Shown one piece after another: positions 1 to 9,001 of a DNA stretch of 64,000 bases. The DNA comes from an uncultured Clostridium sp. (GTDB lineage: Bacteria > Bacillota > Clostridia > TANB77 > CAG-508), in the NCBI GenBank assembly GCA_900553365.1, contig USDL01000002.1, forward strand, positions 25,737 to 89,736, in the 5' to 3' direction. The first letter of the stretch is position 1; every line of letters begins with the position of its first letter. The notes beneath the pieces were generated by a model. That model did no database searches. It saw only the letters and a program-made list of their open reading frames with translations, and had not been told where the DNA came from. A program made the translations under genes and the position numbers.

Positions 1-2995
1 AACTCAATTCTTCGCTTAGAAATTTTGGCTTTTTCATTTGAGCATTTAACTCTGTTTCTTCTTTCTTTGAAAGTTTACTTACTGAGCTTTTCCCTTCTAT
101 TACTGTATCTTGTATGTTTGGATATTTCCAGGTTAGTATTTCATTTATTTTTGGATTTATTTTTCGTTTTTCTATTTCTATTTTTTCATCATTTGTTTTA
201 ACTTTTTCAATTTCAAAATTATCATTTTTCTTGTATTCATATACATCTATTAGGTCTTTCATTTTGTCTGATGATAAATTTACAATTTCAAGCCAATCTA
301 TTAGAGCTTTCGCCCCTTGGAGCATTGCATCTGTTGGTTTTCCATTATTTGTATCCAAAATTCTTTTTTTGTCTTGAATAGACTTTTCTAAATTTCTATC
401 TATACCTGTAATAATTAGCTTTTCTCTTGCTCTTGTTAGTGCTACATACAAAAGCCTCATTTCCTCTTCTTTCATTTCTTTTCTTGCTTCACACTTTATT
501 GCCTCTTTGGCTAAAGTATTATATGCAATTCTTCTTTCATAATTTATGTATTTAGGTCCTAATCCTAACTCTGAATGTATTAATATGCTGTTGTTTAAAT
601 CTGTTAAGTTAAACCAATTTCCTGTTCCACATAAAAATACTACTGGGAACTCTAGTCCTTTACTTTTATGTATACTCATTATTCTTATTACATCTTCATT
701 TTCTCCTAATAACTTTGGAGCTCCCATATCATTATTGTTTTTGGTTACTTTATCTATAAAGTTTATAAAGTTATATAATCCTTTAAAACTTCCCTTTTCA
801 TAATCTTTTGCTTTTTCAAATAGCATTTTTAAATTAGCTGTTTTAATTTCACCATTTGTCATGAGACTTACATAGTTATAGTAGCCTGTTTTGTTATAAA
901 TGTACCAAATTAGTTCATCAAGTTTTAAATATTCTTCTTTTGTTCTAAAATCTTCTATCATTTCTAAAAAGTTATTAATTTTTTCTTTATGCACATTGCT
1001 TGTAAGCATTGCATTGTAAAATGATAAATTTTGGTTTTCCATTCTTATTTCTATTAAGTCATTATCTGTAAACTTACCTATTGGGCTCCTTAATACTGTT
1101 ACAAGTGCAATATCATTATCTGGATTACTAATTATTTTTAGCAGGCTCATTATTGTTTGTATTTCTATTGTTTCAAAATAATTTGTTCCTATATCACTAA
1201 AAACAGGATAGCCTATATCTGTTAATTCTTTTTCATATATTGGTGCAGTTTTTGAAGTTTTTCTAAGTAATATTACAATATCTTTAAATTGTAATTTTCT
1301 ATACCCTTTCTTTTTGTCAAACACAAAGTAGTCTCCTTGCATAAGTTCTTTAATTCTTTTTGCAACAAGTTTTGCTTCTATTTCAGTTTTTTCAAGCACT
1401 TCCTCTTGCTGGTCTTGTTCCTCTTCTTCATTATTTCTCACTTCGTTTCCATCTATTATATGTAATTCTGCTTTTTCAAAAATCTTTTTATCTGTTTCTA
1501 AATATGGAACACCAACATTTAAAAATTCGTTTTTATTATATTCAATACTTCCAAAATCTTTGCTCATAATATTCTCAAAAATTGTATTTGTTAAGTCCAA
1601 TATATTTTTTCTACTTCTAAAGTTGGCAAATAGCTGAATTTTATTTTCTTCGTATGTGTTATATTTTTCCAAAAACATTTCTGGCTTTGCTTGTCTAAAT
1701 TTATATATACTTTGCTTAACATCTCCAACCATAAAAATGTTGTTTCCTCTTGAAACCTGTTTTAAAATTTCTTCCTGTATAGAGTTACTATCTTGGTACT
1801 CATCAATGGCAATTTCTTCAAACATTTTTTGGTAGCTTTTTGCAACATCTGTTGGTATATATTCTCCCTCTTCGTTTTTTTCTACTAATATTTGAAGAGC
1901 TAAATGCTCAATATCATTAAAGTCTATAATATTTTTTTCTAATTTACTTTTCCTATATTCATTTGAAAATTTTATAATAATCTCTTGTATTTCTTTTAGT
2001 ATTTGGTACATTGCATAAATATCTAAATTTGCCTGATGAGATTTATATATAAATATTTTGTTTTTTATTGAACTTGGACCTGTTAAAATGCTTTCTTTTG
2101 CCTTATCTCTTATAATTTTAGCTTTATCTTTTACTTCTGAAACAAAATTTCTTTTAGTTGGCCAAGTATCAAAAGATAATTGATTAAGGTATTCATATAT
2201 ATCATCCCATTTATCAAATTGAAAGATTTTTTCTAGTTTATCTATATCCTCAGCAATACATATATACCATTTTTCAAGCTCTTCATCTTGTTTTAGTTCA
2301 TTACTTATACTCTTCAAGGAACAAATATAGTTTGTTACTTGTTTTTTTGCCTCTTCAATTATTATTTTCCCCCATAATGTATTAGAAAAGTCTTGATCAG
2401 TAGTTAAATTAAACTTTTCAACTTGAGTTTTTAGCCACTCTTCAGGGTATGGCATACTTTGTATAAATTTATATATTTTCATTATTATATCTTTTAAATT
2501 ATCATCATCTCTATAGCCACAATATGTATCAATTAGCTTTTTAAAATCCTCATTATTCTCTTCATATAAATCATTAAATACATCTTCTAAAACTTCCATT
2601 CTCAACAATTCAATTTCTGGAGTATTTGCTAACCTAAAGTTTGGAGATATATTTGTTTTATAGAAATTATTTTTTATAACCTCCAAACAAAAAGCATGAA
2701 TTGTTGATATATGAGATTTATTAAGTAAAACAATTTGCCTTTGTAGTCTTAAATCATTTGGATTTTTTTCTAACTTACTATATATAGCGTCCAATATACG
2801 TTCTCTCATTTCAGTAGCTGCTGCATTGGTAAAAGTTACAACCAAGAGTTTATCTACATCTATATTTTCATTTGTAATTTTATTTATTATTCTCTCAACC
2901 AATACTGCCGTTTTTCCACTACCAGCAGCTGCTGCAACTAATATATTATTACCTTTTTGGTATATTGCCTTTTCCTGTTCCTTAGTCCAAGCCAT
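1..2995 (-). CDS. addA: ATP-dependent helicase/nuclease subunit A, 3' end outside window
   Basis: UvrD-like helicase with a C-terminal nuclease half, partner of AddB in double-strand end resection for recombinational repair. About 998 codons are visible and the gene runs off the left edge, so the C-terminal nuclease domain is not seen. The N-terminus reads MAWTKEQEKAI, then the Walker A motif AAAAGSGKTAVLVERI, VVTFTNAAATEMRERI, the helicase motif II IDEYQDSN and GDVKQSIYKFRQA, and later MSIHKSKGLEFPVVF and YVALTRAREKLI. The AAAAGSGKT form and the length favour AddA over PcrA/UvrD. Start: ATG at 2995 preceded by AAGGTGA. It follows a small membrane-protein gene and a terminator. No CGG codon occurs in the visible part. 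Confidence 0.93.
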   Translation of the reverse strand, partial: MAWTKEQEKAIYQKGNNILVAAAAGSGKTAVLVERIINKITNENIDVDKLLVVTFTNAAATEMRERILDAIYSKLEKNPNDLRLQRQIVLLNKSHISTIHAFCLEVIKNNFYKTNISPNFRLANTPEIELLRMEVLEDVFNDLYEENNEDFKKLIDTYCGYRDDDNLKDIIMKIYKFIQSMPYPEEWLKTQVEKFNLTTDQDFSNTLWGKIIIEEAKKQVTNYICSLKSISNELKQDEELEKWYICIAEDIDKLEKIFQFDKWDDIYEYLNQLSFDTWPTKRNFVSEVKDKAKIIRDKAKESILTGPSSIKNKIFIYKSHQANLDIYAMYQILKEIQEIIIKFSNEYRKSKLEKNIIDFNDIEHLALQILVEKNEEGEYIPTDVAKSYQKMFEEIAIDEYQDSNSIQEEILKQVSRGNNIFMVGDVKQSIYKFRQAKPEMFLEKYNTYEENKIQLFANFRSRKNILDLTNTIFENIMSKDFGSIEYNKNEFLNVGVPYLETDKKIFEKAELHIIDGNEVRNNEEEEQDQQEEVLEKTEIEAKLVAKRIKELMQGDYFVFDKKKGYRKLQFKDIVILLRKTSKTAPIYEKELTDIGYPVFSDIGTNYFETIEIQTIMSLLKIISNPDNDIALVTVLRSPIGKFTDNDLIEIRMENQNLSFYNAMLTSNVHKEKINNFLEMIEDFRTKEEYLKLDELIWYIYNKTGYYNYVSLMTNGEIKTANLKMLFEKAKDYEKGSFKGLYNFINFIDKVTKNNNDMGAPKLLGENEDVIRIMSIHKSKGLEFPVVFLCGTGNWFNLTDLNNSILIHSELGLGPKYINYERRIAYNTLAKEAIKCEARKEMKEEEMRLLYVALTRAREKLIITGIDRNLEKSIQDKKRILDTNNGKPTDAMLQGAKALIDWLEIVNLSSDKMKDLIDVYEYKKNDNFEIEKVKTNDEKIEIEKRKINPKINEILTWKYPNIQDTVIEGKSSVSKLSKKEETELNAQMKKPKFLSEELS

Positions 2996-3032
2996 CTGGC
3001 TTTCACCTTCACTTTCACATACATTTTATCAC

Positions 3033-3070
3033 ATAAAAAAAAATTAGTAAACGCTTTTGCTTACTAATTT
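3033..3070 (-). terminator. intrinsic terminator after the small membrane-protein gene
   Basis: Ten-base arms (3061-3070 and 3041-3050) form a hairpin around a 10-nt loop. On the minus strand this is followed by a run of about nine T, just downstream of the stop at 3071. Confidence 0.75.
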
Positions 3071-3403
3071 TTAGCTTTGTTCCCATCTAACAATTTTAAT
3101 ATTTTTGTATCTATCCAATACATCCATATACTTTTGATACTCCTCTTCCCACAAAGCATCTGGCACCTTATCAAAAGCACTAAACACCTTTTCTGCCTCT
3201 GCTAAGAAGATTATTTGATCTTGACTACTTAATTTTTCATACTTTTTTGAAAACTTATATAACTTATCCAACATTTGGTTTGCTTCTATAAAACTGTAAA
3301 AATCCTTTACATTCATACCTGCTATTTTTATCTGTACATAAGCAAACATCATTAATATAAATATTACAATTATTAATATATATATTATTCCCATTAATAA
3401 CAT
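3071..3403 (-). CDS. small membrane-anchored protein, unknown function
   Basis: A 110-residue protein that I do not recognise. The first about 28 residues are one hydrophobic segment rich in I, L, V and M (an N-terminal anchor without an obvious signal-peptidase site). The rest is a charged, probably helical soluble domain ending in KIVRWEQS. The start at 3403 follows a GAGAGGGTG Shine-Dalgarno region. It lies alone between the pilin-like gene and addA and is closed by its own terminator. Nothing in the sequence points to a specific role. Confidence 0.6.
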   Translation of the reverse strand: MLLMGIIYILIIVIFILMMFAYVQIKIAGMNVKDFYSFIEANQMLDKLYKFSKKYEKLSSQDQIIFLAEAEKVFSAFDKVPDALWEEEYQKYMDVLDRYKNIKIVRWEQS

Positions 3404-3517
3404 TTAGGGCACCCTCTCTTTTTCCTTTGCTACTTCATTTCATATTATAACATATTTATCCATATTTAGCAATAATTTTTACAGAATGGGCTGTAGATTA
3501 TTTTGCGTTGTATTGAT

Positions 3518-3550
3518 AGTGTAGTGTAACCTACACAGTCACACTACACT
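3518..3550. repeat. 10-bp inverted repeat downstream of a variable-region gene
   Basis: Perfect arms AGTGTAGTGT (3518-3527) and ACACTACACT (3541-3550) around a 13-nt loop, about 30 bp beyond the stop of the pilin-like gene. There is no U-run of terminator quality. Hairpins placed just after a DGR variable region are known to promote mutagenic homing in characterised systems; that role here is inference. Confidence 0.5.
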
Positions 3551-3579
3551 GGGCATGGTAAGATTTTTTTACTTTATTC

Positions 3580-4725
3580 TTAGATTATTTCTCCAACTTC
3601 TGGGATTTGAGATGTTAGAGAAACTACAGCACGAAGCCCAAGCTCATTGTCGCGCACATAGCCATCAGAGCGGAAGGCGCCGCCGCAAGAGTACGCAATG
3701 CCTCCACGCACAGCCCCTGGGCCAAAGATAGCATAACCGCGATTAGCATACGCACTGACACCACGAGAAGCCAGCCAATATGTTGTATTTGATGCTAGAA
3801 TTAAATTTTTTCTTGCGTCTGTTACTTCTGTTGACGAAATACTATAAAAATATCCATCTAATAGATATTCTCCTAGTGCTGCCTCTGTGTCTCTTCCATC
3901 TGGTGTTTGATGATTATCTTTTATTGCGTTCCATATTTCTTCTGGTAAGTTAATTAGTTTTGTTGTTATATTATTTGCTGTTTGTATTTTTCCGCTTTTA
4001 TCATAATATATTCCTTTTGGATTTGTGTAGCCTAAGCAATTATTTACATCCTCTATCGTCATGCCTCTTGCATCTTTTCCGTATAATTCTCTACACATTC
4101 TATTTATTTCTGTTGGTCCATTGTTGTATGCTGCTGCTCCATATAGCACTATCTTTTTTGTTGTTGGTTTTAGTGTTGTTAATAATAATGTTTCATTTGT
4201 TCCGCTTTCGTTTACATCTTTTGCTCCTAATACTACCCATTTTGTTTCTGCATCTTTATTTATTGTTTGTTCTCCATCTGTTCCAAAATCTGCTGCTGTT
4301 AAGTTTCCATCTGCAATTCCTTGCTTTACTCCACTCATATCTCCTGATATTTTAGAACTTCCTGTTCCTGTTTTTGTGTAATTTAATTGTTGCCCTATTG
4401 TTACTGTTCTTCCTTCTGGTTTTGCTCCATTTTCTGTACATTGGTTACATTTACATGTTAAGTTATCTCCTGTTCTTACCCAATTATGTATTTCTTCTAC
4501 TATTTTTGCGTCTTTCATATAATCTTCTAATGTTTTTCCATTTCCTATGCTTGGATTATATCTTTCTTCCTCTGCTATTGCATTTTTATATGCATCCCCT
4601 ATTTTCTCTGCGTGGCCTATTAAGTCACTATTTACTATTACATTCACACTTACTGCCACTAGTATTAGCATTACTACTATTGTTATTATTAACGCTACTA
4701 ACGTTATACCTTTGTCTCTTCTCAT
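3580..4725 (-). CDS. pilin-like surface protein with hypervariable C-terminal C-type-lectin-like end
   Basis: A 381-residue protein. The N-terminus MRRDKG-ITLVALIITIVV is a type IV prepilin leader (cleavage after the G) followed by a hydrophobic helix. Then come a CKCNQC cysteine cluster near residue 80 and a globular part ending in YWLASR...GLRAVVSLTSQIPEV, the sequence style of DGR variable proteins with the C-type lectin/formylglycine-enzyme fold. The last about 55 codons are markedly GC-richer than the rest of the gene. I chose ATG 4725 because AAGGAGAGAG precedes it directly; an open frame continues to 4863 but has no such site. A paralogue's 3' tip lies at the right edge of the window. 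Likely an exported, diversified binding protein; ligand unknown. Confidence 0.75.
   Translation of the reverse strand: MRRDKGITLVALIITIVVMLILVAVSVNVIVNSDLIGHAEKIGDAYKNAIAEEERYNPSIGNGKTLEDYMKDAKIVEEIHNWVRTGDNLTCKCNQCTENGAKPEGRTVTIGQQLNYTKTGTGSSKISGDMSGVKQGIADGNLTAADFGTDGEQTINKDAETKWVVLGAKDVNESGTNETLLLTTLKPTTKKIVLYGAAAYNNGPTEINRMCRELYGKDARGMTIEDVNNCLGYTNPKGIYYDKSGKIQTANNITTKLINLPEEIWNAIKDNHQTPDGRDTEAALGEYLLDGYFYSISSTEVTDARKNLILASNTTYWLASRGVSAYANRGYAIFGPGAVRGGIAYSCGGAFRSDGYVRDNELGLRAVVSLTSQIPEVGEII
3615..3765 (-). other. putative remote DGR variable region
   Basis: This 3' part of the pilin-like gene is far richer in G and C than its surroundings. It encodes a run of G, A, S, R, D, Y and V residues between the invariant frames YWLASR and LGLRAVVSL, as expected when AAY codons of a template are randomised. 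The final 22 nt (3615-3636) recur with one mismatch at 63979-64000, consistent with a shared homing-initiation sequence. No matching template repeat is in the window, so the assignment is inferred. Confidence 0.5.
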
Positions 4726-4919
4726 TTTCAACTCTCTCCTTCTTTTATTTTTTCTTTCTAGTCCGCCAAATCTCGTCGGAGTTTTGTATTTATTTAAAAT
4801 CGAACCCACGTTTGATACGCCTACGATGTTTTTCGGGGGTCTTCGATTTTTTTCTAAATACAAAAGCTCCTGCGTTTGGCTACTTTGTGCTTGTTTTTAT
4901 ATATTTATTTCGAAAATGA

Positions 4920-4994
4920 AAAGTCAATGAGGCTTCTGGCACCTTAAGGGAATACCCGTTTCTTCTGCGGCTAAGACCCTCGTGCCTTGACTTT
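4920..4994 (-). other. possible structured RNA leader upstream of the pilin-like gene
   Basis: The noncoding stretch 4864-5345 holds this GC-rich island. AAAGTCAA (4920-4927) pairs with TTGACTTT (4987-4994), and the adjacent GTGCC (4982-4986) pairs with GGCAC (4938-4942), leaving a 10-nt bulge on one side and a large internal part. It ends about 55 bp before the open frame leading into the pilin-like gene. I could not match it to a riboswitch class I know. Confidence 0.35.
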
Positions 4995-5118
4995 CCATTT
5001 GAGAAAAAATATATAAATACACTTAAAATTAATTTTTTGCATGCAAAAAAGAGACAGACCTATCCATCTCTTGCGTACAACTTTAATAAAGCATAAAAAT
5101 TTATGCTTGGTTTATTTT

Positions 5119-5190
5119 TTAGATTATAGCTCTCTCTCTCTCTCTCTCTCTCTCTACAGTATCAAAGGTTTTAACCATTGTTTGTTCCAT
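5119..5190 (-). CDS. tiny SD-led ORF containing a (GA)13 repeat
   Basis: ATG at 5190 is preceded by AAAGGAGAGAGTTC, a good Shine-Dalgarno site nearly identical to that of the pilin-like gene. The frame encodes MEQTMVKTFDTV, then alternating E and R from the dinucleotide repeat, and stops at 5119 (23 residues). A two-base change in repeat length would move translation into a frame open to 5060. Whether a peptide is made is unknown; it may be a leader ORF or a remnant. Confidence 0.35.
   Translation of the reverse strand: MEQTMVKTFDTVERERERERAII
5130..5155. repeat. (CT)13 simple sequence repeat
   Basis: Thirteen uninterrupted CT units (GA on the coding strand of the tiny ORF around it). Such tracts slip readily during replication. 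Confidence 0.9.
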
Positions 5191-5269
5191 GAACTCTCTC
5201 CTTTGTTTCCCAGTATATACTTTCACAAATATATACCATATTTTACTTTAATTTATTTTATAATAAAAA

Positions 5270-5303
5270 ATTACAAATTGCAACCATTTTTGCAATTTGT
5301 AAT
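5270..5303 (-). terminator. intrinsic terminator of the holA operon
   Basis: A perfect 14-bp stem (5270-5283 with 5290-5303) and 6-nt loop is followed on the minus strand by TTTTTTATT. It lies 40 bp past holA and ends the run of minus-strand genes above it. Confidence 0.85.
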
Positions 5304-5345
5304 ATAATTGTAATATTTAACCTCTCTTCCTCTATTTCCCTCACC

Positions 5346-6386
5346 TTAAATCATACATAATATTGCTTCTAAACCTATATTTACATCAATTTTTCCCTGC
5401 TTACTTCTATAATCTAAATCTATTAACTCTTGCAATATATTTCTCAATTCATTCTTTTTAAAATAACTTGCCTGCCTTTTGTATTTTGTAATCAAAAACA
5501 TTTGATTTGGCTTTAAACTTAAAGCCTCTGCCACATTTACCCTATATTCATCCGCCAATATTGTTAAATAAATCTTCTTCAAATGATTATATAATGTTAT
5601 TAAAATTTTCTGTATTGGCTCCTTATTATAAAGTAACTCTTTTAATATTTGCAAAGCTTCTTTTATTCTTTTTTGGCCTAAATTATCTGTTAAATCAAAT
5701 ATTACAGAGTCCAGCTCTTTTATTGATAGTTTGTCTATTGCTTCTGTTGATATTGTTCCATTTTCCCCCGCATACTCAATTAGTTTTCTAATTTCATTTA
5801 TTAGGTTTAACATACTTGTTCCACAAGTTTCAATAAAATAATTCACTGTTTCATCATCAATATTTACTTTATACGCATTACATATTGCTTTAACTCTTTT
5901 TGATATTTGAGCTGGCTTTAATTTCTCAGCATCACAAACAGTTCCTATGCTCTGCAATGTTTTTTGTAATTCATTTGCCGCAACTTCCTGCTCTACAAAC
6001 ACAATTACATTTGATTCCTTTATCGTATCTGCATTTTCCTTTAGATATATTGCAATTTTCTCTTGTAATGTTAGACTTTTTTGAGTTTTCTTAATTGTTT
6101 TTTCTTCCTTCTTTTTCCCTCGAGTTTCCTTCTTAAATAGTCCAGAATTTTTTACTATAATCAATTTGTTAGGATAACCAAATGCCGGTGTTTCAATATC
6201 TTGTATTAGTTTTTCTACATTTTTATCATCTATTTGAATATAATTTATTCCATTAACTAACTCACCAAAATTTTTCTTTATTTTTTTTACACATTGTTCA
6301 ATCAAATATTGCTCTTCGCCATATAACAGGTATATATTATCTGTTTTACCTGTTTTTAAATTTCTTTCAAGTTCCTCTATTTGCAT
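5346..6386 (-). CDS. holA: DNA polymerase III subunit delta
   Basis: Clamp-loader delta subunit, which opens the beta clamp during replication. At 346 residues the length is normal. The N-terminus carries the family signature NIYLLYGEEQYLIEQCVKKI, and the middle and C-terminal helical domains follow (FIETCGTSMLNLINEIRKL; LDYRSKQGKIDVNIGLEAIL). It starts at ATG 6386 after AGGAAAAAG and lies 22 bp downstream of ruvC in the same direction, so the two are probably co-transcribed. A lysine-rich insert near residues 85-110 is typical of AT-rich genomes. Confidence 0.92.
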   Translation of the reverse strand: MQIEELERNLKTGKTDNIYLLYGEEQYLIEQCVKKIKKNFGELVNGINYIQIDDKNVEKLIQDIETPAFGYPNKLIIVKNSGLFKKETRGKKKEEKTIKKTQKSLTLQEKIAIYLKENADTIKESNVIVFVEQEVAANELQKTLQSIGTVCDAEKLKPAQISKRVKAICNAYKVNIDDETVNYFIETCGTSMLNLINEIRKLIEYAGENGTISTEAIDKLSIKELDSVIFDLTDNLGQKRIKEALQILKELLYNKEPIQKILITLYNHLKKIYLTILADEYRVNVAEALSLKPNQMFLITKYKRQASYFKKNELRNILQELIDLDYRSKQGKIDVNIGLEAILCMI

Positions 6387-6408
6387 ACTTTCTTTTTCCT
6401 TTATTTAA

Positions 6409-6894
6409 CTATAGTTTTTGCGAAAATTTAGCTGAGTGTGCATGGCATATTGCAGCTGCCATGCTATCTGTTGTATCATCTAACTTTGGTAACTTTTCTA
6501 CATTTAGTATTGTTTTTACCATCTTTTGTACTTGTATTTTATCTGCTCTTCCATATCCTGCTACTGCTTGTTTTATTTGAAGTGGCGTATACTCATAAGT
6601 TGGAATGTTTTTCTTGCATCCCACTGTTAGTATTATACCTCTTGCTTGTGCAACATTTATAGCAGTTTTTTGGTTGTTATTAAAGAACAACTCTTCCACT
6701 GATATGGCATCTGGCTTGTACTCATCAATAATCATTCCAATATCATCAAATATTTTTGTAAGCCTTAGTGGAAATGAAACTCCTGCATTTGTTGTTACTG
6801 CACCTGAATCTATTAATTTGAACTTGTTTCCAACATAATCTATTATACTGTATCCAGTTATTGCATACCCTGGGTCTATGCCTAGTATTCTCAT
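6409..6894 (-). CDS. ruvC: Holliday junction resolvase RuvC
   Basis: Crossover-junction endonuclease acting with RuvAB in recombination. It has 161 residues, the family's usual size. Catalytic acids are recognisable: D7 in MRILGIDPGYAITGY, E in ISVEELFFNNNQKTA, and the C-terminal aspartates in DDTTDSMAAAICHAH. SD AGGAGAAAAAC precedes ATG 6894. It sits 15 bp after the debranching-enzyme gene and 22 bp before holA; ruvAB are not in the window. Confidence 0.94.
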   Translation of the reverse strand: MRILGIDPGYAITGYSIIDYVGNKFKLIDSGAVTTNAGVSFPLRLTKIFDDIGMIIDEYKPDAISVEELFFNNNQKTAINVAQARGIILTVGCKKNIPTYEYTPLQIKQAVAGYGRADKIQVQKMVKTILNVEKLPKLDDTTDSMAAAICHAHSAKFSQKL

Positions 6895-6909
6895 TGTTTT
6901 TCTCCTTAT

Positions 6910-8953
6910 TTAGTTTTCGTATATTATTCTAAATATTTCTGCTACGCTCCAAGCCTGAGCTACTGCACCCTTAGGCAAATATGGTTTTCTTGAATCATAT
7001 AATTCACTTATTTGTCCTATGCAGCCTCTCTCGCTTATTTCTTTCAAGAATGTATTTTTTGTTTGTTCTCTAAAGTCTTGAATTTTTTGTTTTAATTCTT
7101 CTTTGTTCTTTTTGTTTTTCTCTTCTTTTAGCATATTTTTTAAGCCATCATAATATATTCCTAAAAGCCATGGCCATGTTATTCCTTGGTGATAGCTTGA
7201 ATCTCTTCTAAAGGAATCTCCCTCATAAGTATCTACATATCCTTTTTCACCTTTTGCTAATGTTTTTAATCCATACTTGTTTAATAATTTCTTTTCAACA
7301 ACACTCATCATATTTTTGGCATTTTCTGAATTTGGCTCTAATACTGGATAAGTTAGAGCTATACTAAACAACTGATTTGGTCTTACTTTGTCATCTCCTA
7401 TAACATCATAAAGGCACTTTTTCTTTGGATTAAAAAACTTCTCTTCAAATGATTTTTTGCATGTTTCAGCCATTTTTTCATAAATTTTTGCTTCCTTCTT
7501 GTCTCCAAATTTCTTGCATAATTCTTCCATTATTTTTAAGCTATTATACCATAGGCTGTTTACTTCAACGGCCTTACCGTTTCTAGGGGTAAAGCAATGT
7601 CCTTCATATTTTGCATCCATCCAGGTGTTTTGAGTATATTCTGTACCAGATGAAATTAATCCGTCTTCATCTAAGAAAATATTGTTATTATCTATGTCTA
7701 TTCCTTTTGAATAGTTATCTATTATAGATTTTAATTTTGTATAAATACTTTGTTTTATAAATTCATAATCACCTGTATATTTTAAGTATTTATGTACTTG
7801 TTCAAATAGAAGTAGTGAACTGTCTACACTGTTATATAAAGGTCTATTATCATAACCTGAATATCCATTTGGTACTAAGCCAAATTTTATATCTCTGGTA
7901 AGAGTTAATAGCACTTCTTTTGCAATATTATATCTATTAGTTTTTAATAAAAGTCCTTCATATGCAATTAATGCGTCTCTTCCCCAATCCAAAAACCATG
8001 GATAACCTGCAATTATTGTATGGTAACCAAAACTTGGTCTAAAAGCAACAAAATTATCTATTGCTATGCAAAATGCCTTTAAGTTTTTCAATTCTTCTAG
8101 TCTTTCTTTTGAGGCTTTTGTAATGTCCTCTTTTGCATCTATAAAGTCTGTTTTATACATTAATTCATTTATTCTTATTATTTCTTTATTTATAACTGTT
8201 CTTGCATTTATTTCCTCTATGTTTTCTTCTAAAGAGCATATAAAGCTAACTTCTGTACCGAGAGTTTTCTTCTAGCTCTATCTCATATCTTCCTGGTACT
8301 GCATGATTTTCTTCTGGGAAGAAACCTCTTTTTTCTTCCTCTGTGTAATACATATTGAAAAAGGTATCATTAAAATGTTGTATGTATTTGCCTTTTGACA
8401 TATACAAATACACAGGGTTGTTTGAATTTTCATCAATATTTAATTTAACTTTTAAATTTTTGATTTCTTGTTTTATATTAAACTCATGGTTTGTGCTCAT
8501 TGTATGGAAGTCTCTAAAATTTACTATTGGAGTTACTGTAAATTTTGCTTTTGGTCCTTCATTTTTTATTTTATACAATACACAAACTGTGTTTTTGCCA
8601 TATTCCATACATATAATCTTATAGATTTTTACATTTCCAACTTTATATGTAAAAACTGGCATATATTCTTTTTCAAAACTTTCTAAATATTTATAACCAT
8701 CGGATATGTAATTTTTACATATATTTGAGTATAGATTATATTTTTTCCCTTCAATTTCAATACTTTCATCAATTTTAGATAGAATTACAAATCTTCTGGC
8801 CGGTGGTGTTAATGGTGCTACTAGTAAGCCATGGTATTTTCTTGTATTAATACCTAAAACCGTAGATGAAGCATATCCACCTATTCCATTTGTTATAAGC
8901 CATTCTTTAGTTATTCCGTCTTTTAGCTCTAATTGTTCTTTTTCTAATTTCAT
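6910..8953 (-). CDS. glycogen-debranching enzyme (amylo-alpha-1,6-glucosidase), read through a CGGT +1 site
   Basis: Hydrolyses alpha-1,6 branch points of glycogen-type glucans. Two overlapping frames encode one protein: residues 1-232 carry the N-terminal GDE domain (EWLITNGIGGYASST, RKYHGLLVAP) and the rest the catalytic (alpha/alpha)6 domain (AGYPWFLDWGRDALIAYEG, YHQGITWPWLLG, PKGAVAQAWSVAEIFR). The break is at an in-frame CGG (8257-8260). Skipping its C gives ENSGTEVSFICSLEEN and one open frame of 680 residues, the normal length for the archaeal/bacterial GDE type. Without the shift the product stops after SRYRS with no catalytic domain. SD AAGGAGG precedes ATG 8953. It may lead the ruvC-holA transcript. 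Confidence 0.85.
8257..8260 (-). other. CGGT quadruplet/+1 frameshift site in the debranching-enzyme gene
   Basis: Codons TCT CGG TAC lead to a stop three codons later. TCT CGGT ACA GAA continues the conserved protein. It is one of only four in-frame CGG codons seen in the window. Confidence 0.75.
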
Positions 8954-9001
8954 TAGTTTTTTCCTCCTTCAAAATGCTTTTCCTTTGCTATTTTGATATA
9001 G

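Noticed and set aside
4726..4863. Upstream extension of the pilin-like protein
   Set aside because: No SD at the far start, and a prepilin leader with a strong SD begins at 4725.
3960..4930. Plus-strand open frames over the pilin-like gene and elsewhere
   Set aside because: Antisense shadows rich in L, F and S without SD sites; typical of AT-rich minus-strand genes.
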